A stretch of 58,518 nucleotides of DNA from NCBI GenBank assembly GCA_020723325.1, contig DYJD01000036.1, forward strand, positions 1 to 58,518, read 5' to 3'. Under the pieces are notes generated by a model, which made no database searches, was not told the origin of the DNA, and saw only the letters and a program-made list of their open reading frames with translations. Of the stretch, positions 27,288 to 36,117 are shown piece after piece (positions within the stretch are counted from its first letter, which is position 1; the number at the start of each line of letters is the position of its first letter). Source of the stretch: Desulfosudis oleivorans. GTDB lineage: Bacteria > Desulfobacterota > Desulfobacteria > Desulfobacterales > SURF-7. A program made the translations under genes and the position numbers.

Positions 27288-27492
27288 TGTTGCAACTCCC
27301 CATGGACAAGGTCGCTTGATTAAATTGGGGGAACTATAGGCGAGGGCTGCTTGGGTGTCAAGCATATCCATTTAATTAGCTCTTCCATTTGTCCGGCGAA
27401 GGTGCTATAGTCCCCAACCAAATTATCATATTCCGGATTTGTGTGTTCGGCCGCAAACGGCTAAAAATATTTGAGGGAGGGAAAAACGTATT

Positions 27493-28812
27493 ATGACAGA
27501 GGAAGCAATCAAGATCAGCGGTAAGAAAAAGAGCATCTTCTTGGACAAGGTCAAGCAGCTTCTGCCGGAAGGCGGGAATCTGAATGCCTGCCTGACCTGT
27601 GGCGCCTGTTCGTCGGGCTGCCCGGCCTCGGGCCTGGAGGGCATGGACCCGCGCAAATTCCTGCGCATGGCGGCCCTGGGCATGGACGAGGAACTGTTGA
27701 AAAATGAATGGGCTTGGTGGTGCAGCATGTGTATGCGCTGCATTTATGTCTGCCCCATGAAGATCGATATTCCTCAGTTGGTTTTCAACGTGCGCAGAAA
27801 CTGGCCGCGGGAAAACAAACCCAAGGGGATCGTCGCTTCCTGCGACATGGCCCTGAAAAATGAAACCTGCAGTGCCATGGGCGCCACGGTTGAGGATTTC
27901 CAATTCGTAGTGGAGGACGTGCTCGAAGAATACCGGGAGGCCCAACCCGAGTTTGCAGACATGGAAGCGCCCATTGACAAGGAAGGGGCCGAGTTTGTTC
28001 TCAATCAGAATTCCAGAGAGCCGGTGACCGAACCGGATGAAATGGTGCCGCTTTGGAAGATCCTGCATACGGTAGGGGCGAACTGGACCTATTCCAGCAA
28101 AGGCTGGGCCGCCGAGAATTATTGTTTGTTCATGGCGGAAACTGAAACCTGGGAGCAGATCGTGCGGCTCAAAGCCAAAGCCGTGGATGACTTGGGGGCC
28201 AAGGTCTGGCTCAATACGGAGTGAGGGCACGAATTATTTGCAGTCCGGGCCGGACTGAAAAGATTCAAGATCGACTCCAAATTCGAGATTAAAAGCATCA
28301 TCCAATTATATGCCCAATGGATTAAAGAAGGAAAATTGAAGGTCAATTCCGACTGGAACAAGGACTTGAAGGTTAAATTTACCGTTCAAGACCCCTGCCA
28401 GTTGGTTCGAAAGTCTTTCGGCGACCCGGTGGCGGAGGATTTGCGCTTTGTGGTCAAGGCGGTGGTGGGTGAAGAAAATTTCATCGACATGCAACCGAAC
28501 CGTTCCAATAATTTCTGCTGCGGCGGCGGCGGCGGTTTTCTGCAATCCGGGTATCCGGAGCAACGTCGGAAGTATGGAGAGCTTAAAGCCCAGCAGATCC
28601 TGGAAACCGGCGCAGCCTATGCCATCACCCCATGCCATAACTGCCATGCCCAGGTACATGATCTTTCCGAATTAAATGACCATGCCTGGAATACGGTGCA
28701 TTTGTGGACCCTGATCTGTCTTTCCCTCGGCATTCTGGGGCCCAAGGAGCGGGAATACCTGGGGGATGATCTGAAGGAAGTGCTGGTGTTCCATCCGGAG
28801 CAGGAAGTGTAA
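27493..28812 (+). CDS. selenoprotein: HdrD/GlpC-like iron-sulfur oxidoreductase with CCG domain (UGA at 28222 read as selenocysteine)
   Basis: One 439-residue reading frame interrupted only by TGA at 28222-28224 (codon 244). Before it: two ferredoxin motifs, C-L-T-C-G-A-C-S-S-G-C-P (about 33) and C-S-M-C-M-R-C-I-Y-V-C-P (about 78). After it, in the same frame and still family-like: G-H-E-L-F-A-V-R-A-G, then a complete CCG domain (Cys in Q-D-P-C-Q-L, 39 residues, CC-G-G-G-G-G, 37 residues, C-H-N-C) expected to bind a non-cubane 4Fe-4S cluster. The TGA stands in L-N-T-E-[U]-G-H, where homologues as I know them have Cys. A SECIS-like hairpin follows. The start is set by GAGGGAGGG before ATG 27493. 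Likely a cytoplasmic electron-transfer or disulfide-reductase subunit; partners are not adjacent. A nonsense mutation is the alternative. Confidence 0.85.
28241..28257 (+). promoter_or_regulatory. SECIS-like hairpin downstream of the UGA codon
   Basis: CAGTCC GGGCC GGACTG forms a perfect 6-bp stem (7 bp with a 3-base loop) whose loop starts 22 bases after the TGA at 28222-28224. Bacterial SECIS elements are hairpins just 3' of the UGA, with a small apical loop containing a G early and a UGA-to-loop distance of roughly 16-37 bases; this one fits. It lies inside coding sequence, as expected in bacteria. Confidence 0.75.
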
Positions 28813-28826
28813 TTTGAGGAGATTTC

Positions 28827-28854
28827 GTAGGGGCGAAAAAACTTTCGCCCCTAC
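28827..28854. terminator. inverted repeat after the selenoprotein gene
   Basis: GTAGGGGCGAAA (28827-28838) pairs perfectly with TTTCGCCCCTAC (28843-28854), a 12-bp stem with a 4-base loop, 14 bases after the stop. No T-run follows, so it may be a transcript-end stabiliser or a dispersed repeat unit rather than a complete terminator. Confidence 0.5.
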
Positions 28855-28867
28855 CATCCTATCAAAA

Positions 28868-28886
28868 CCATGATTTTAAATCATGG
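28868..28886. repeat. 9-bp palindrome between two hairpins
   Basis: CCATGATTT T AAATCATGG is a perfect 9-bp inverted repeat around one base. It sits between the 28827 hairpin and the 28900 terminator. It could be a protein-binding dyad or part of stacked terminators. Confidence 0.4.
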
Positions 28887-28899
28887 GGTATCTGATCAG

Positions 28900-28935
28900 A
28901 AGCCCGGCACACCAGTGATGCGCCGGGCTTTTTTA
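28900..28935 (+). terminator. rho-independent terminator
   Basis: AAGCCCGGC and GCCGGGCTT form a 9-bp G+C-rich stem followed directly by TTTTTA in the plus direction. It ends transcription of the selenoprotein gene, just before the converging acyltransferase gene. Confidence 0.8.
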
Positions 28936-28939
28936 TTGC

Positions 28940-29686
28940 TCAATTCTCCTGCAGCCCTTTATGCTCATCAACATGGGCGGCTATTTTATTCCAGACCAAT
29001 TGACTGATATCTTCCACAGATAAGTGCACAAAAGCATTCGCAGGGATTTCTTCCAGCACTTGGATGCGCATGCGGTGTTTTCCATGGAAATTCAGGCTGT
29101 GCTTGGGCAGGGCGTTCTTGGAGCCGTTGATCACAATGGGTAGAATCGGCAGGTTCATTTTTTGAGCAAGGATAAAGGCGCCCGGCTTGAAGGGTTTCAG
29201 GATGCCGGTCTCGGAACGAGTTCCTTCCGGGAAAAAATAGACCGAGCTGCCCTGGGCCAGGGTTTTTTCACATTGCTCCATCATGAGGCGTATGCTTTCC
29301 TTGTCACCGCGCTTGAGCTTGATGTAACGGTTAAGCACCATGTTCCAGCCAATGAATGGCAGTTTGAATACTTCGGCCTTGGAAACCCATTTAAAAGGGA
29401 AAAAGAGGGTGAAAGCCAACAAAATATCAAGCTGGGACTGGTGATTGGAAACCACCATGTAGGTGACGCCTTTACGGATGTGATGGCGGTCATGGATGGA
29501 TACAGACCAGGCCGGCATGATCCAGAGATAGAGTGAAGCCCAGAAAGAGGTGAAATAGTGCAGCAGAACCAAGCGGCGGTCGAAACAAACGGTCAGGGGC
29601 CAGATGGTCAGGGCGATGACGAAAAAGAAGATGGAACTGAGGGCGATGAAAGCAATAAAACCAAAGGAAATTATTCGATTGAACAT
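28940..29686 (-). CDS. plsC: 1-acyl-sn-glycerol-3-phosphate acyltransferase
   Basis: Membrane-associated acyltransferase of 248 residues making phosphatidate from lysophosphatidate. It has two N-terminal hydrophobic segments (about 8-30 and 40-60), the catalytic H-x4-D motif N-H-Q-S-Q-L-D (about residue 82), the substrate-binding F-P-E-G-T-R-S motif (about 152) and the downstream V-I-N-G-S block. Length and motif spacing are typical for PlsC. It is alone on the minus strand, 184 bases from the hybrid kinase stop; the gap holds REP-like repeats. The ATG has only a weak AGGA about 13 bases upstream. Confidence 0.92.
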   Translation of the reverse strand: MFNRIISFGFIAFIALSSIFFFVIALTIWPLTVCFDRRLVLLHYFTSFWASLYLWIMPAWSVSIHDRHHIRKGVTYMVVSNHQSQLDILLAFTLFFPFKWVSKAEVFKLPFIGWNMVLNRYIKLKRGDKESIRLMMEQCEKTLAQGSSVYFFPEGTRSETGILKPFKPGAFILAQKMNLPILPIVINGSKNALPKHSLNFHGKHRMRIQVLEEIPANAFVHLSVEDISQLVWNKIAAHVDEHKGLQEN

Positions 29687-29737
29687 AATCGGTTACATCC
29701 TGAAAAAATCAGGCCTTGGATCATTGTTTCGGCCTTT

Positions 29738-29787
29738 TCGCGGCTGGAAGCCGCTCCCACAATATCGCGGCTGGAAGCCCTTCCCGC
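29738..29787. repeat. REP-like repeat, two adjacent copies (reverse orientation)
   Basis: TCGCGGCTGGAAGCCGCTCCCAC (29738-29760) is followed by a diverged copy (29765-29787). The unit, read on the minus strand, is GGGAGCGGCTTCCAGCCGCGA with a small GCGGCT/AGCCGC hairpin and a downstream GGCCGAAAC...GGCC part. Further copies are at 48129-48175 and 52637-52687. It resembles REP elements that RAYT transposases mobilise; no such transposase is in the window. Confidence 0.7.
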
Positions 29788-29869
29788 AATCATGGGTGGC
29801 CGCAAAGATGATCAAGACCAAAAATCAATAGCAACTACCGCAACCGGATATGTTATATGAGAAAGGATG

Positions 29870-32434
29870 TCAATATCTTTGACCACGCTTCCCCTTTCCC
29901 CCTTCAGCTTTCCCCTTTGGGCTTTCAGCTTTCAGCTTCGAGCTTTCACCCTGCTTCTTATCCAACAACTCCCGCACCCTTTTGGACAGCTCTATCAAAC
30001 GGAAAGGTTTCTGAATGAACCCGTCGCAACCCCGGGCCAGGATGTCGGCCGCCTCGCTGTCGGCGCTGTATCCGCTGGACAGCAATACTTTGATGGCGGG
30101 TTTGGTGCTTTTTAAGCGATTGAAGGTTTCACCGCCGTTCATCAGGGGCATGATCATGTCCAGAATGACAAGGTCGATGGCGTCTTTTCCATCGGAAAAA
30201 ATTTCACAGGCCTCCCGGCCGTTTACGGCGGTGATAACAGTATAGCCCAATTCCCGCAGCATGGCCTCGCCCACATCCCTGAATTCATATTCATCATCCA
30301 CCAGCAAGATGGTTTCATTGCCCCTGAGCACGCTTTTTTCCTCCAAGGCGACGGCCTCCTCAGCCTGTTTGTCGCAGGAGGGCAAATAGATTTTGAAAAT
30401 GCTGCCTTTGCCCGGCTCGCTGTAAACATCGATATTGCCGTTGTGATTTTTCACAATGCCGTAGGCCGAAGCCAGGCCTAGACCGGTGCCTTTACCCACG
30501 GCCTTGGTGGTGAAAAAGGGGTCAAAAATGCGTTTTTTGGTTTCCTTGTCCATTCCGTGGCCCGTGTCGCGTACGGATATGACCACGTATTGGCCGGCTT
30601 CCCCCAGGTGGTGCTTGGCATGAATTTTTGAAAGCATGATATTTTCAGTGTCGATGAACAGTTCGCCGCCGCTGGGCATGGCATCGGCGGCGTTGATGTA
30701 CAGGTTGAGCAGAACCTGTTCGATTTGCGTGGGATCGCCTTCCACATTCCATAGATCCTTTTGCAAGGAGGTATGGATGAGAATCTGCCTGCGGGTGCGA
30801 CTGAACATTTCCAAGGTTTCCCGGATCAATAGATTGATGCTGATGATCTGAATTTGGTACTTGCCTTCCCGGGCGTAACCGAGAAGTTGCTTGGCCAGAT
30901 TGGCACCGCGCTGAACGATTTTTTCAATGGTGCGGGCCCGGCTCAGGGCCTGATGGTCTTCCGGCAGGGACATCTGCAGCAGGCCGATATTGCCCAGGAT
31001 GCCGCCTAAAAGATTATTGAAGTCATGGGCAATGCCACCGGCCAAGGTACCGATGGCCTCCATTTTTTGCATGCGGATAATTTTTTCCTCGGTGCGTTTT
31101 CGCTCGGAAATGTCCCGTACGGAAGTGACCATCAAGGTCTTGCCAAAATAATGGGTTTCCCGGCTTTCCATTTCCAGCGGAAAAACGCTTCCAGCTTGTT
31201 TTTGGCCTTTGATTTCAAAGGGCTCGCTCAGGGAATTCATGATATTCTTATAAATCGTGGCCCGGTATTCATGACATATGCAGATCTCTATGGCATTTTT
31301 GCCCAGCAGTTCAGAGCGATTGTACCCGAACATGCGGGCAAAGGAATCATTGCAATCCACAACCACACCATTGTCATGGAACAGGATGCCCTCGATGGTC
31401 ACTTCCGAAAGGCGTTTGTAGCGCTCCTCGCTTTTGCGCAGGGCATCGGCAGCGCGTTTCTGTTCAATGGCCAGGCCGATCTGTCCGGAAACGGCATGCA
31501 GTACATTCAAATCCGGCGTGTCAAAATGATGGGGGTCTGAATAGCTCTGAACAGCGATCATCCCCATGGCGTTTTCGGTCTTTTTCAGGGGGACCCCCAC
31601 CCAAATTTCCGGGAGCCGGTGGGACAGTTCGCCGCCTTTTTCCTGCAACAGCTTACGGATGTCTTTCTGATTGTAGATCATGGAGCGTCCGCTCTTGATC
31701 ACCTGCATGGAAAGGAAGGTGGATGCCCCGATGGCCCGGTTGATTTCCACCTGGCCGTAAGCTTCGTCCACGCAATAGGGGTAGTCAATGGTATTGGTTT
31801 CTGGATTGTACAAGGCAATTTGAAAATTGGCGGCGTCGATGACCCGGCCCAGGGAGCGATGAATGGAGCGGTACAAAGCATGCAAATCAACACTGGTGTT
31901 GACGGCGTTTGAAATGGAGAACAGGGCTTGGTTGATCCCATCCGAACGGTTGTGCTCAATGATTTCCTGCTCAAGGCGGCGATTGATTTCGATCAACTCA
32001 GCGGTTCTTTCCCGCACAGAGGTTTCCAGTTCGTCATGATGCTGCTTTAAAAGGATATGGGCCTTAACCCTGGCCCGCACGATGGCTGGATTGAAAGGCT
32101 TGGTGATATAGTCCACCGCGCCCAGGGCAAAGCCTTTGTTTTCATCTTCCTCTTTTTTTCTGGAGCTTAGAAAAATAATGGGAATATCGGTTGTCAGTGG
32201 GTTGGATTTCAGGCGCCGGCAGACCTCATAGCCGTCCATACCCGGCATGACAATATCCAGTAAAATCAAATCCGGCTGCGGTGCGGTAGCGGCAACGGCC
32301 AAACCTTCACCGCCGCTTTTGGACACCAGGATTTCATAATCCGTTTCCAGTGGATCAGCCAGCATTTGTATCATTACCGGTGTATCGTCGATTATCAGAA
32401 TTCGCTTTTTAGCCGGCACATCTGTTATTTCCAT
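29870..32434 (-). CDS. hybrid sensor histidine kinase/response regulator
   Basis: Soluble hybrid kinase of about 854 residues: N-terminal receiver (phosphoacceptor Asp in L-I-L-L-D-I-V-M-P), coiled-coil, GAF-like domain, PAS domain ([15 protein letters not shown]), HisKA ([11 protein letters not shown]), complete ATPase domain (N box [25 protein letters not shown]) and a C-terminal receiver (L-V-I-L-D-M-I-M-P). No membrane segment. Start ATG 32434 follows AAAGGAAG and overlaps the upstream kinase stop by 10 bases. The final ~25 residues are encoded by the AGCTGAAA intergenic repeat and are Lys/Gly-rich. Last gene of the signalling operon. Confidence 0.88.
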   Translation of the reverse strand: MEITDVPAKKRILIIDDTPVMIQMLADPLETDYEILVSKSGGEGLAVAATAPQPDLILLDIVMPGMDGYEVCRRLKSNPLTTDIPIIFLSSRKKEEDENKGFALGAVDYITKPFNPAIVRARVKAHILLKQHHDELETSVRERTAELIEINRRLEQEIIEHNRSDGINQALFSISNAVNTSVDLHALYRSIHRSLGRVIDAANFQIALYNPETNTIDYPYCVDEAYGQVEINRAIGASTFLSMQVIKSGRSMIYNQKDIRKLLQEKGGELSHRLPEIWVGVPLKKTENAMGMIAVQSYSDPHHFDTPDLNVLHAVSGQIGLAIEQKRAADALRKSEERYKRLSEVTIEGILFHDNGVVVDCNDSFARMFGYNRSELLGKNAIEICICHEYRATIYKNIMNSLSEPFEIKGQKQAGSVFPLEMESRETHYFGKTLMVTSVRDISERKRTEEKIIRMQKMEAIGTLAGGIAHDFNNLLGGILGNIGLLQMSLPEDHQALSRARTIEKIVQRGANLAKQLLGYAREGKYQIQIISINLLIRETLEMFSRTRRQILIHTSLQKDLWNVEGDPTQIEQVLLNLYINAADAMPSGGELFIDTENIMLSKIHAKHHLGEAGQYVVISVRDTGHGMDKETKKRIFDPFFTTKAVGKGTGLGLASAYGIVKNHNGNIDVYSEPGKGSIFKIYLPSCDKQAEEAVALEEKSVLRGNETILLVDDEYEFRDVGEAMLRELGYTVITAVNGREACEIFSDGKDAIDLVILDMIMPLMNGGETFNRLKSTKPAIKVLLSSGYSADSEAADILARGCDGFIQKPFRLIELSKRVRELLDKKQGESSKLKAESPKGKAEGGKGKRGQRY
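29891..29949 (-). repeat. AGCTGAAAG-type repeat array overlapping the 3' end of the hybrid kinase gene
   Basis: On the minus strand this stretch is built of GCTGAAAG-like and AAAGGGGAAAG-like units and codes for the [12 protein letters not shown] tail of the kinase. The same unit forms the ends of genes at 26160-26209 and 38853-38879. Confidence 0.6.
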
Positions 32435-34092
32435 AGTGAATCTTCCTTTATTCCGCTGAAACACCGGCCGGCGCCGCCCGGCAGGGTGAAAAAGAAAGTT
32501 GTCCCTTGGTCCGGGACCGAATCTACCCAAATCGTCCCGCCATGCCGCTCAACAATTTTCTTGACGATGGTCAGCCCGGCACCGGCGCCGCCGCCGTATT
32601 TGTCACGGCCGTGCAGCCTTTTAAAAAGCGTAAAGATTTTATCGCGGTGTTTTTCAGGAATACCGATACCGTTGTCTTTAACATAAAAAACAATTCCGGT
32701 TTCGGCAGCGCTAGCATTTTTCCGGGTGCCCACTTCAATTATTTTTTCCGGTTGAAGATTGTATTTTATTCCATTGATGATCAGATTCAGAAAAATCTCG
32801 CGCACTCGAATTTCATCGCCGACGGCTGGGGGCAATGGTTCCGGAATATGAAGGCGGATCTTTTCCTGGGGAAACAAGTGCTGCAGGGTTTGTCGGATGT
32901 CCTGGAGGAGCGCATTCAGATCCATGGGCCTGCAATCCAAATCCGTGCGGCCGAGACGGGAAAAATGCAAAAGGGAATTGATCAGGTCTTCTTCGCGTTT
33001 GCACAGTCGGATGACGGTCTCGATGCGGGAACGGGCTTCCCCATTGAGTTTATCGCCGTAATCTTCCATCAGGAAAAGGGAATAATTGCTGATGGCCCGC
33101 AGGGGTTCCTTTAAATCATGGGAAGCGATGTAGGCAAAATCGTCCAATTCCCGGTTGCTTTTTTTGAGTTCGATCTCCATTTGTTTCCGATCGGAAATAT
33201 TTCTTAAAATGAATATGATCGTGGCGTTTTTGGCACTTACGTCCATCATTCTGGCATAACGCACTTCAAAATATTGAGGGGTTTCTCCCACTTGAACAGT
33301 GCATTCCAGGGTTGCAATCCTTTCCATACTTGTCTGAAAATGCTCAAGGACACCGGCAAGCCAGGGAAACACCTGGAGAATGTTTTTTCCTATAAGGGCC
33401 GGTTCTTGGTTTCGGAGCTCGGCAGCGTCGGGTTCAGAGGATGGTACTGCCGTGGGCGCGGAATAATAGTAGGCCCCCGGCGCAATCTGGGGATGGAGGA
33501 TGGCCGCGGCGGCATGATTGAGATTCAGGATCTCGAAGCGGTTGTTCAATATAAGGGCCGGATCACTCAGGCTTTCAAAAAATGTCAGATAGGTATTTTT
33601 TTCATTGGTCATGAGCCGGTTGGTTTCCTGAAGCTCGGCCATGAGCATTTCGGTTTCCTGCCCGGCCCATTCCTGGCAAAAGGCGATTTCCATACGGTCG
33701 AAGCTTCTGGAAAGAAAAAGCTGTGAATGCCGGCATTGGCAAGGATCCGATACGTGTTCCGCCACAAGATCCATATAGCTTTGCCGGTAGTATTTAAGCA
33801 GACCGAGAAACATGGCCAAGGAAACTCCGCGTTTGCGGTGGCGTTGAGCTTCAATGACGCCAAAGGCATTTAATGGGTCGGTTACAAAATTGTCTTCCGG
33901 CCCGAAATCCGGAATGCCGGAATAAAAAGAAAGGCCCTGAACAAGGGAGGCGGACAAGCCGGCGATGGACAGGCGCCAGGCCTCCTCCAGGGTGGATGTA
34001 TACCGGGTATAGCCCCGTTTTTGGGCATATTGCAAAACGCGCCGGATGAGCCAGTCTTCGTTGGTTTCTATAAGGTTGATCAGGGCTTGCAT
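32425..34092 (-). CDS. PAS-domain sensor histidine kinase
   Basis: Soluble histidine kinase of 555 residues. Residues 1-160 form a helical sensor-like domain with a His/Cys cluster (D-P-C-Q-C-R-H, about 118) that might bind a metal or cofactor. A PAS domain starts near 170 (F-F-E-S-L-S-D-P-A-L-I-L-N-N). The HisKA H box is F-A-Y-I-A-S-H-D-L-K-E-P-L-R (about 325), of the phytochrome-like subgroup, and the ATPase domain has N-L-I-I-N-G-I-K-Y-N, D-N-G-I-G-I and G-A-G-A-G-L-T-I. Overlaps the upstream gene by 13 bases and the downstream one by 10. Phytochrome-like kinases often pair with small Rcp1-like regulators, and one heads this operon. Confidence 0.86.
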   Translation of the reverse strand: MQALINLIETNEDWLIRRVLQYAQKRGYTRYTSTLEEAWRLSIAGLSASLVQGLSFYSGIPDFGPEDNFVTDPLNAFGVIEAQRHRKRGVSLAMFLGLLKYYRQSYMDLVAEHVSDPCQCRHSQLFLSRSFDRMEIAFCQEWAGQETEMLMAELQETNRLMTNEKNTYLTFFESLSDPALILNNRFEILNLNHAAAAILHPQIAPGAYYYSAPTAVPSSEPDAAELRNQEPALIGKNILQVFPWLAGVLEHFQTSMERIATLECTVQVGETPQYFEVRYARMMDVSAKNATIIFILRNISDRKQMEIELKKSNRELDDFAYIASHDLKEPLRAISNYSLFLMEDYGDKLNGEARSRIETVIRLCKREEDLINSLLHFSRLGRTDLDCRPMDLNALLQDIRQTLQHLFPQEKIRLHIPEPLPPAVGDEIRVREIFLNLIINGIKYNLQPEKIIEVGTRKNASAAETGIVFYVKDNGIGIPEKHRDKIFTLFKRLHGRDKYGGGAGAGLTIVKKIVERHGGTIWVDSVPDQGTTFFFTLPGGAGRCFSGIKEDSLWK

Positions 34093-35276
34093 GGGGGGAT
34101 GCTCCCGGATAATTCAGCCACTTTTTTTAGGGCTTCTGTTACTTCCATTTTCAGACGATATTTTTCCATGGTATTTCGGATGATCCGGGAAAGCGCGGCT
34201 TTGCTGAGCTTGGCTTTGGGGAGATAATCATAAGCGCCGGCCTGGATTGCTCTGGCAGCTATGCCTTCTTCTCCGTTGCCGGAAATGATGACTACCGGAA
34301 TGTTTTGGTGGCGCTGTTCCAGGGCCATCAGGAAATCGATGCCGAGTCCGGTGGGGGTCAGATGATCCAGAAAAATAAGATGGATATTGCCGGCTTCCAG
34401 CAGTTCAAAGGCTTCCGCATGACTCCCGGCCCGTAAAAGATGGATATGATCGTTGTCTTCCAATAAATCTTGAATTTGCTGGAAATCGCGATCGTGGTCC
34501 TCAATGGACAGAATATTGATGGACTGGTCCAGTTGCATGATAGCGGATTCGCCGGCATAGGTCTTGATTTCATGCTGGCGGATGGTTTGGATTTTTTTAA
34601 CGATGTCGGCAATGCGTGCTCCGGCCTGCTGAATTTTGTCAATGTGGTGCGCTGTTTTTTCCGGATTATTTCGGTCCAGTTCCAGCAATTGGATGCTGCC
34701 CAGCAGAACCATCAGGGGCTGATTCAGTTCATGGGCCGTGGCGCCCGCCATTTGCAACAACACTTTTAAGCGTTCCTCTTCTATCAAGGTTTTTTGCTGG
34801 GTGATGATTTGCAGGTTGGCTTTTAGCAGTTCCTGGACATTTTTTTGAAGTGCCAGGGTGGTCTGCCTCAGGGTCTCCTCGGTTTGTTTTTTTTCAATGG
34901 CATGGCGAATGGCCCGGACCAGCAAGTCTTTGCTTAGGGTGGATTTGACCAGATAATCGGTGGCCCCGCTTTTCAGGGCCTGGACAGCCACCATCTCATT
35001 GCCTTGGCCGGTCAGAAAGATGATGGGGATTCGGCCGAGTCCTTCATCCGCGGTGATTTCCGCAAGCAATTCAAGCCCGTCCGTATCCGGCAGGTTATAG
35101 TCAAGCAAGATGCAGTCCACCTTCTGGGAGCGCAAGTAATTCAAACCCTGGGACCCGTCGCCGGCTTCGAAAACAGTGTAGCCCCTTTCCGGATCTTTTT
35201 GCAGCAGACGGCGATATGTATACGCATCCTCCGGGCTGTCTTCAATGGCCAGGACACGGATTGTCTCCAGGCTCAT
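34080..35276 (-). CDS. REC-DHp-REC protein lacking a kinase ATPase domain
   Basis: A 398-residue protein: receiver 1 (E-D-S-P-E-D near 12; phosphoacceptor Asp in C-I-L-L-D-Y-N-L-P; Lys in Y-L-V-K-S), coiled-coil, a HisKA-type helical hairpin with an intact H box (A-G-A-T-A-H-E-L-N-Q-P-L, about residue 180), then directly receiver 2 (I-E-D-H-D-R-D; L-I-F-L-D-H-L-T-P; Y-L-P-K). No N, G1 or G2 boxes of an ATPase domain exist between the hairpin and the second receiver, so it cannot phosphorylate by itself. It may be a phosphorelay scaffold served by the neighbouring kinases. It begins directly after the stop of the small regulator gene. Confidence 0.82.
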   Translation of the reverse strand: MSLETIRVLAIEDSPEDAYTYRRLLQKDPERGYTVFEAGDGSQGLNYLRSQKVDCILLDYNLPDTDGLELLAEITADEGLGRIPIIFLTGQGNEMVAVQALKSGATDYLVKSTLSKDLLVRAIRHAIEKKQTEETLRQTTLALQKNVQELLKANLQIITQQKTLIEEERLKVLLQMAGATAHELNQPLMVLLGSIQLLELDRNNPEKTAHHIDKIQQAGARIADIVKKIQTIRQHEIKTYAGESAIMQLDQSINILSIEDHDRDFQQIQDLLEDNDHIHLLRAGSHAEAFELLEAGNIHLIFLDHLTPTGLGIDFLMALEQRHQNIPVVIISGNGEEGIAARAIQAGAYDYLPKAKLSKAALSRIIRNTMEKYRLKMEVTEALKKVAELSGSIPPCKP

Positions 35277-35729
35277 TTAATGAACTCCTTCCCGAGGAAA
35301 TACCGCGATTTCAAACCAAAAATTTTTAAAACGTCGGATGGCTTCAATATAGGAATTCAGGTTGATGGGTTTGCAAATATAGCTGTTTGCGCCGGCTGCA
35401 TAGCATTTATCAATATCGCTTTCATCATAGGAGGTGGTCAGGATGATCACCGGGATTTTTCGCAATCTGCGGTCGCTCTTGATTTCCCGCAGGACTTCGT
35501 GGCCGTCGGTTCCCGGCAGATTCAGATCCAGCAGAATGATGCCCGGCCGTGGTGATTTGACCGGATCGGCATATTTGCCGCGACGAAAGAGGTAGTCGAT
35601 GGCTTCATCGCCGTCCTCGCAACGGATGACGGGATTGGCCAGACCGGCTTTTTGAAAGGCGCGAATGGTGGCCTCTTGATCTTCCGGGCTGTCTTCGATC
35701 AATAAAATCGGTTGGGTTGTTCTTTTCAT
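35277..35729 (-). CDS. small response regulator (Rcp1-like)
   Basis: Single receiver domain of about 150 residues with no output domain: acidic pocket I-E-D-S-P-E-D near the start, phosphoacceptor Asp in I-I-L-L-D-L-N-L-P, T in L-T-T-S and Lys in I-C-K-P. The Y-L-F-R-R-G-K-Y insertion is characteristic of Rcp1-like regulators that serve phytochrome-type kinases. The ATG at 35729 has GAAGGAAA just upstream; an upstream TTG lies inside that site and is unlikely. First gene of the four-gene signalling operon; the promoter should lie in the 35730-35880 region. Confidence 0.88.
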   Translation of the reverse strand: MKRTTQPILLIEDSPEDQEATIRAFQKAGLANPVIRCEDGDEAIDYLFRRGKYADPVKSPRPGIILLDLNLPGTDGHEVLREIKSDRRLRKIPVIILTTSYDESDIDKCYAAGANSYICKPINLNSYIEAIRRFKNFWFEIAVFPREGVH

Positions 35730-35886
35730 GAAAATTTCCTTCAAGCGGAATGGTGAAGACCAGTTGCTGTTTTCGCGGTAATTTGGTTCGAATTGAGAAG
35801 TCGATTGAGGTTCGTTTGGGACAATGGTATTTTATTATGAACTGCTTATATATATCAAAGTATTGGCAGGATGACAATGAAAAAAC

Positions 35887-35916
35887 TTGACAACTGTTGC
35901 CCGCAAGTAGTAAAAT
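35887..35916 (+). promoter_or_regulatory. sigma70-like promoter of the liv/acyl-CoA ligase operon
   Basis: TTGACA (35887-35892), an 18-base spacer, and TAAAAT (35911-35916) match the -35 and -10 boxes in 11 of 12 positions. It is 200 bases upstream of livG and points toward it. The rest of the ~390-base gap (35730-36117) is A+T rich and shows no gene. Confidence 0.65.
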
Positions 35917-35929
35917 TTTATTTAGATTT

Positions 35930-35947
35930 TGAATGAGCGCTCGGTCA
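35930..35947. promoter_or_regulatory. TetR-type operator dyad at the operon start
   Basis: TGAATGAGCGCTCGGTCA is an 18-bp dyad of the form TGANNGAGCGCTCNNTCA (14 of 18 bases symmetric). It begins 13 bases after the -10 box, where a bound repressor would block initiation or early elongation. Such TGA-N-GAGCGCTC-N-TCA sites fit acyl-CoA-responsive TetR regulators; this assignment is an inference from the operon content. Confidence 0.55.
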
Positions 35948-36117
35948 AGGGCGCGGTCGGCTTTCTTTTTTTCCAAATTCTTTACTTTCCCAACTTCTTT
36001 TTATTCTCAAACCTCTAAATGGTGTTTGGTTCTTCGGCAATGTAGCAACACGATTCAAATAGAGTATGCTGTAACGGTTTTTCGGACCGAATTCAGAAAC
36101 AACAAGGGAGCGTGTAA

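Noticed and set aside
28336-28812. Separate 158-residue CCG-domain gene starting at the ATG 28336
   Set aside because: The frame continues upstream without a break to the TGA at 28222 and joins in phase with the ferredoxin-domain part; no ribosome-binding site precedes 28336.
35730-36117. tRNA or small RNA gene in the 390-base gap
   Set aside because: No cloverleaf-like pairing or T-loop sequence was seen; promoter and operator explain the conserved-looking parts.
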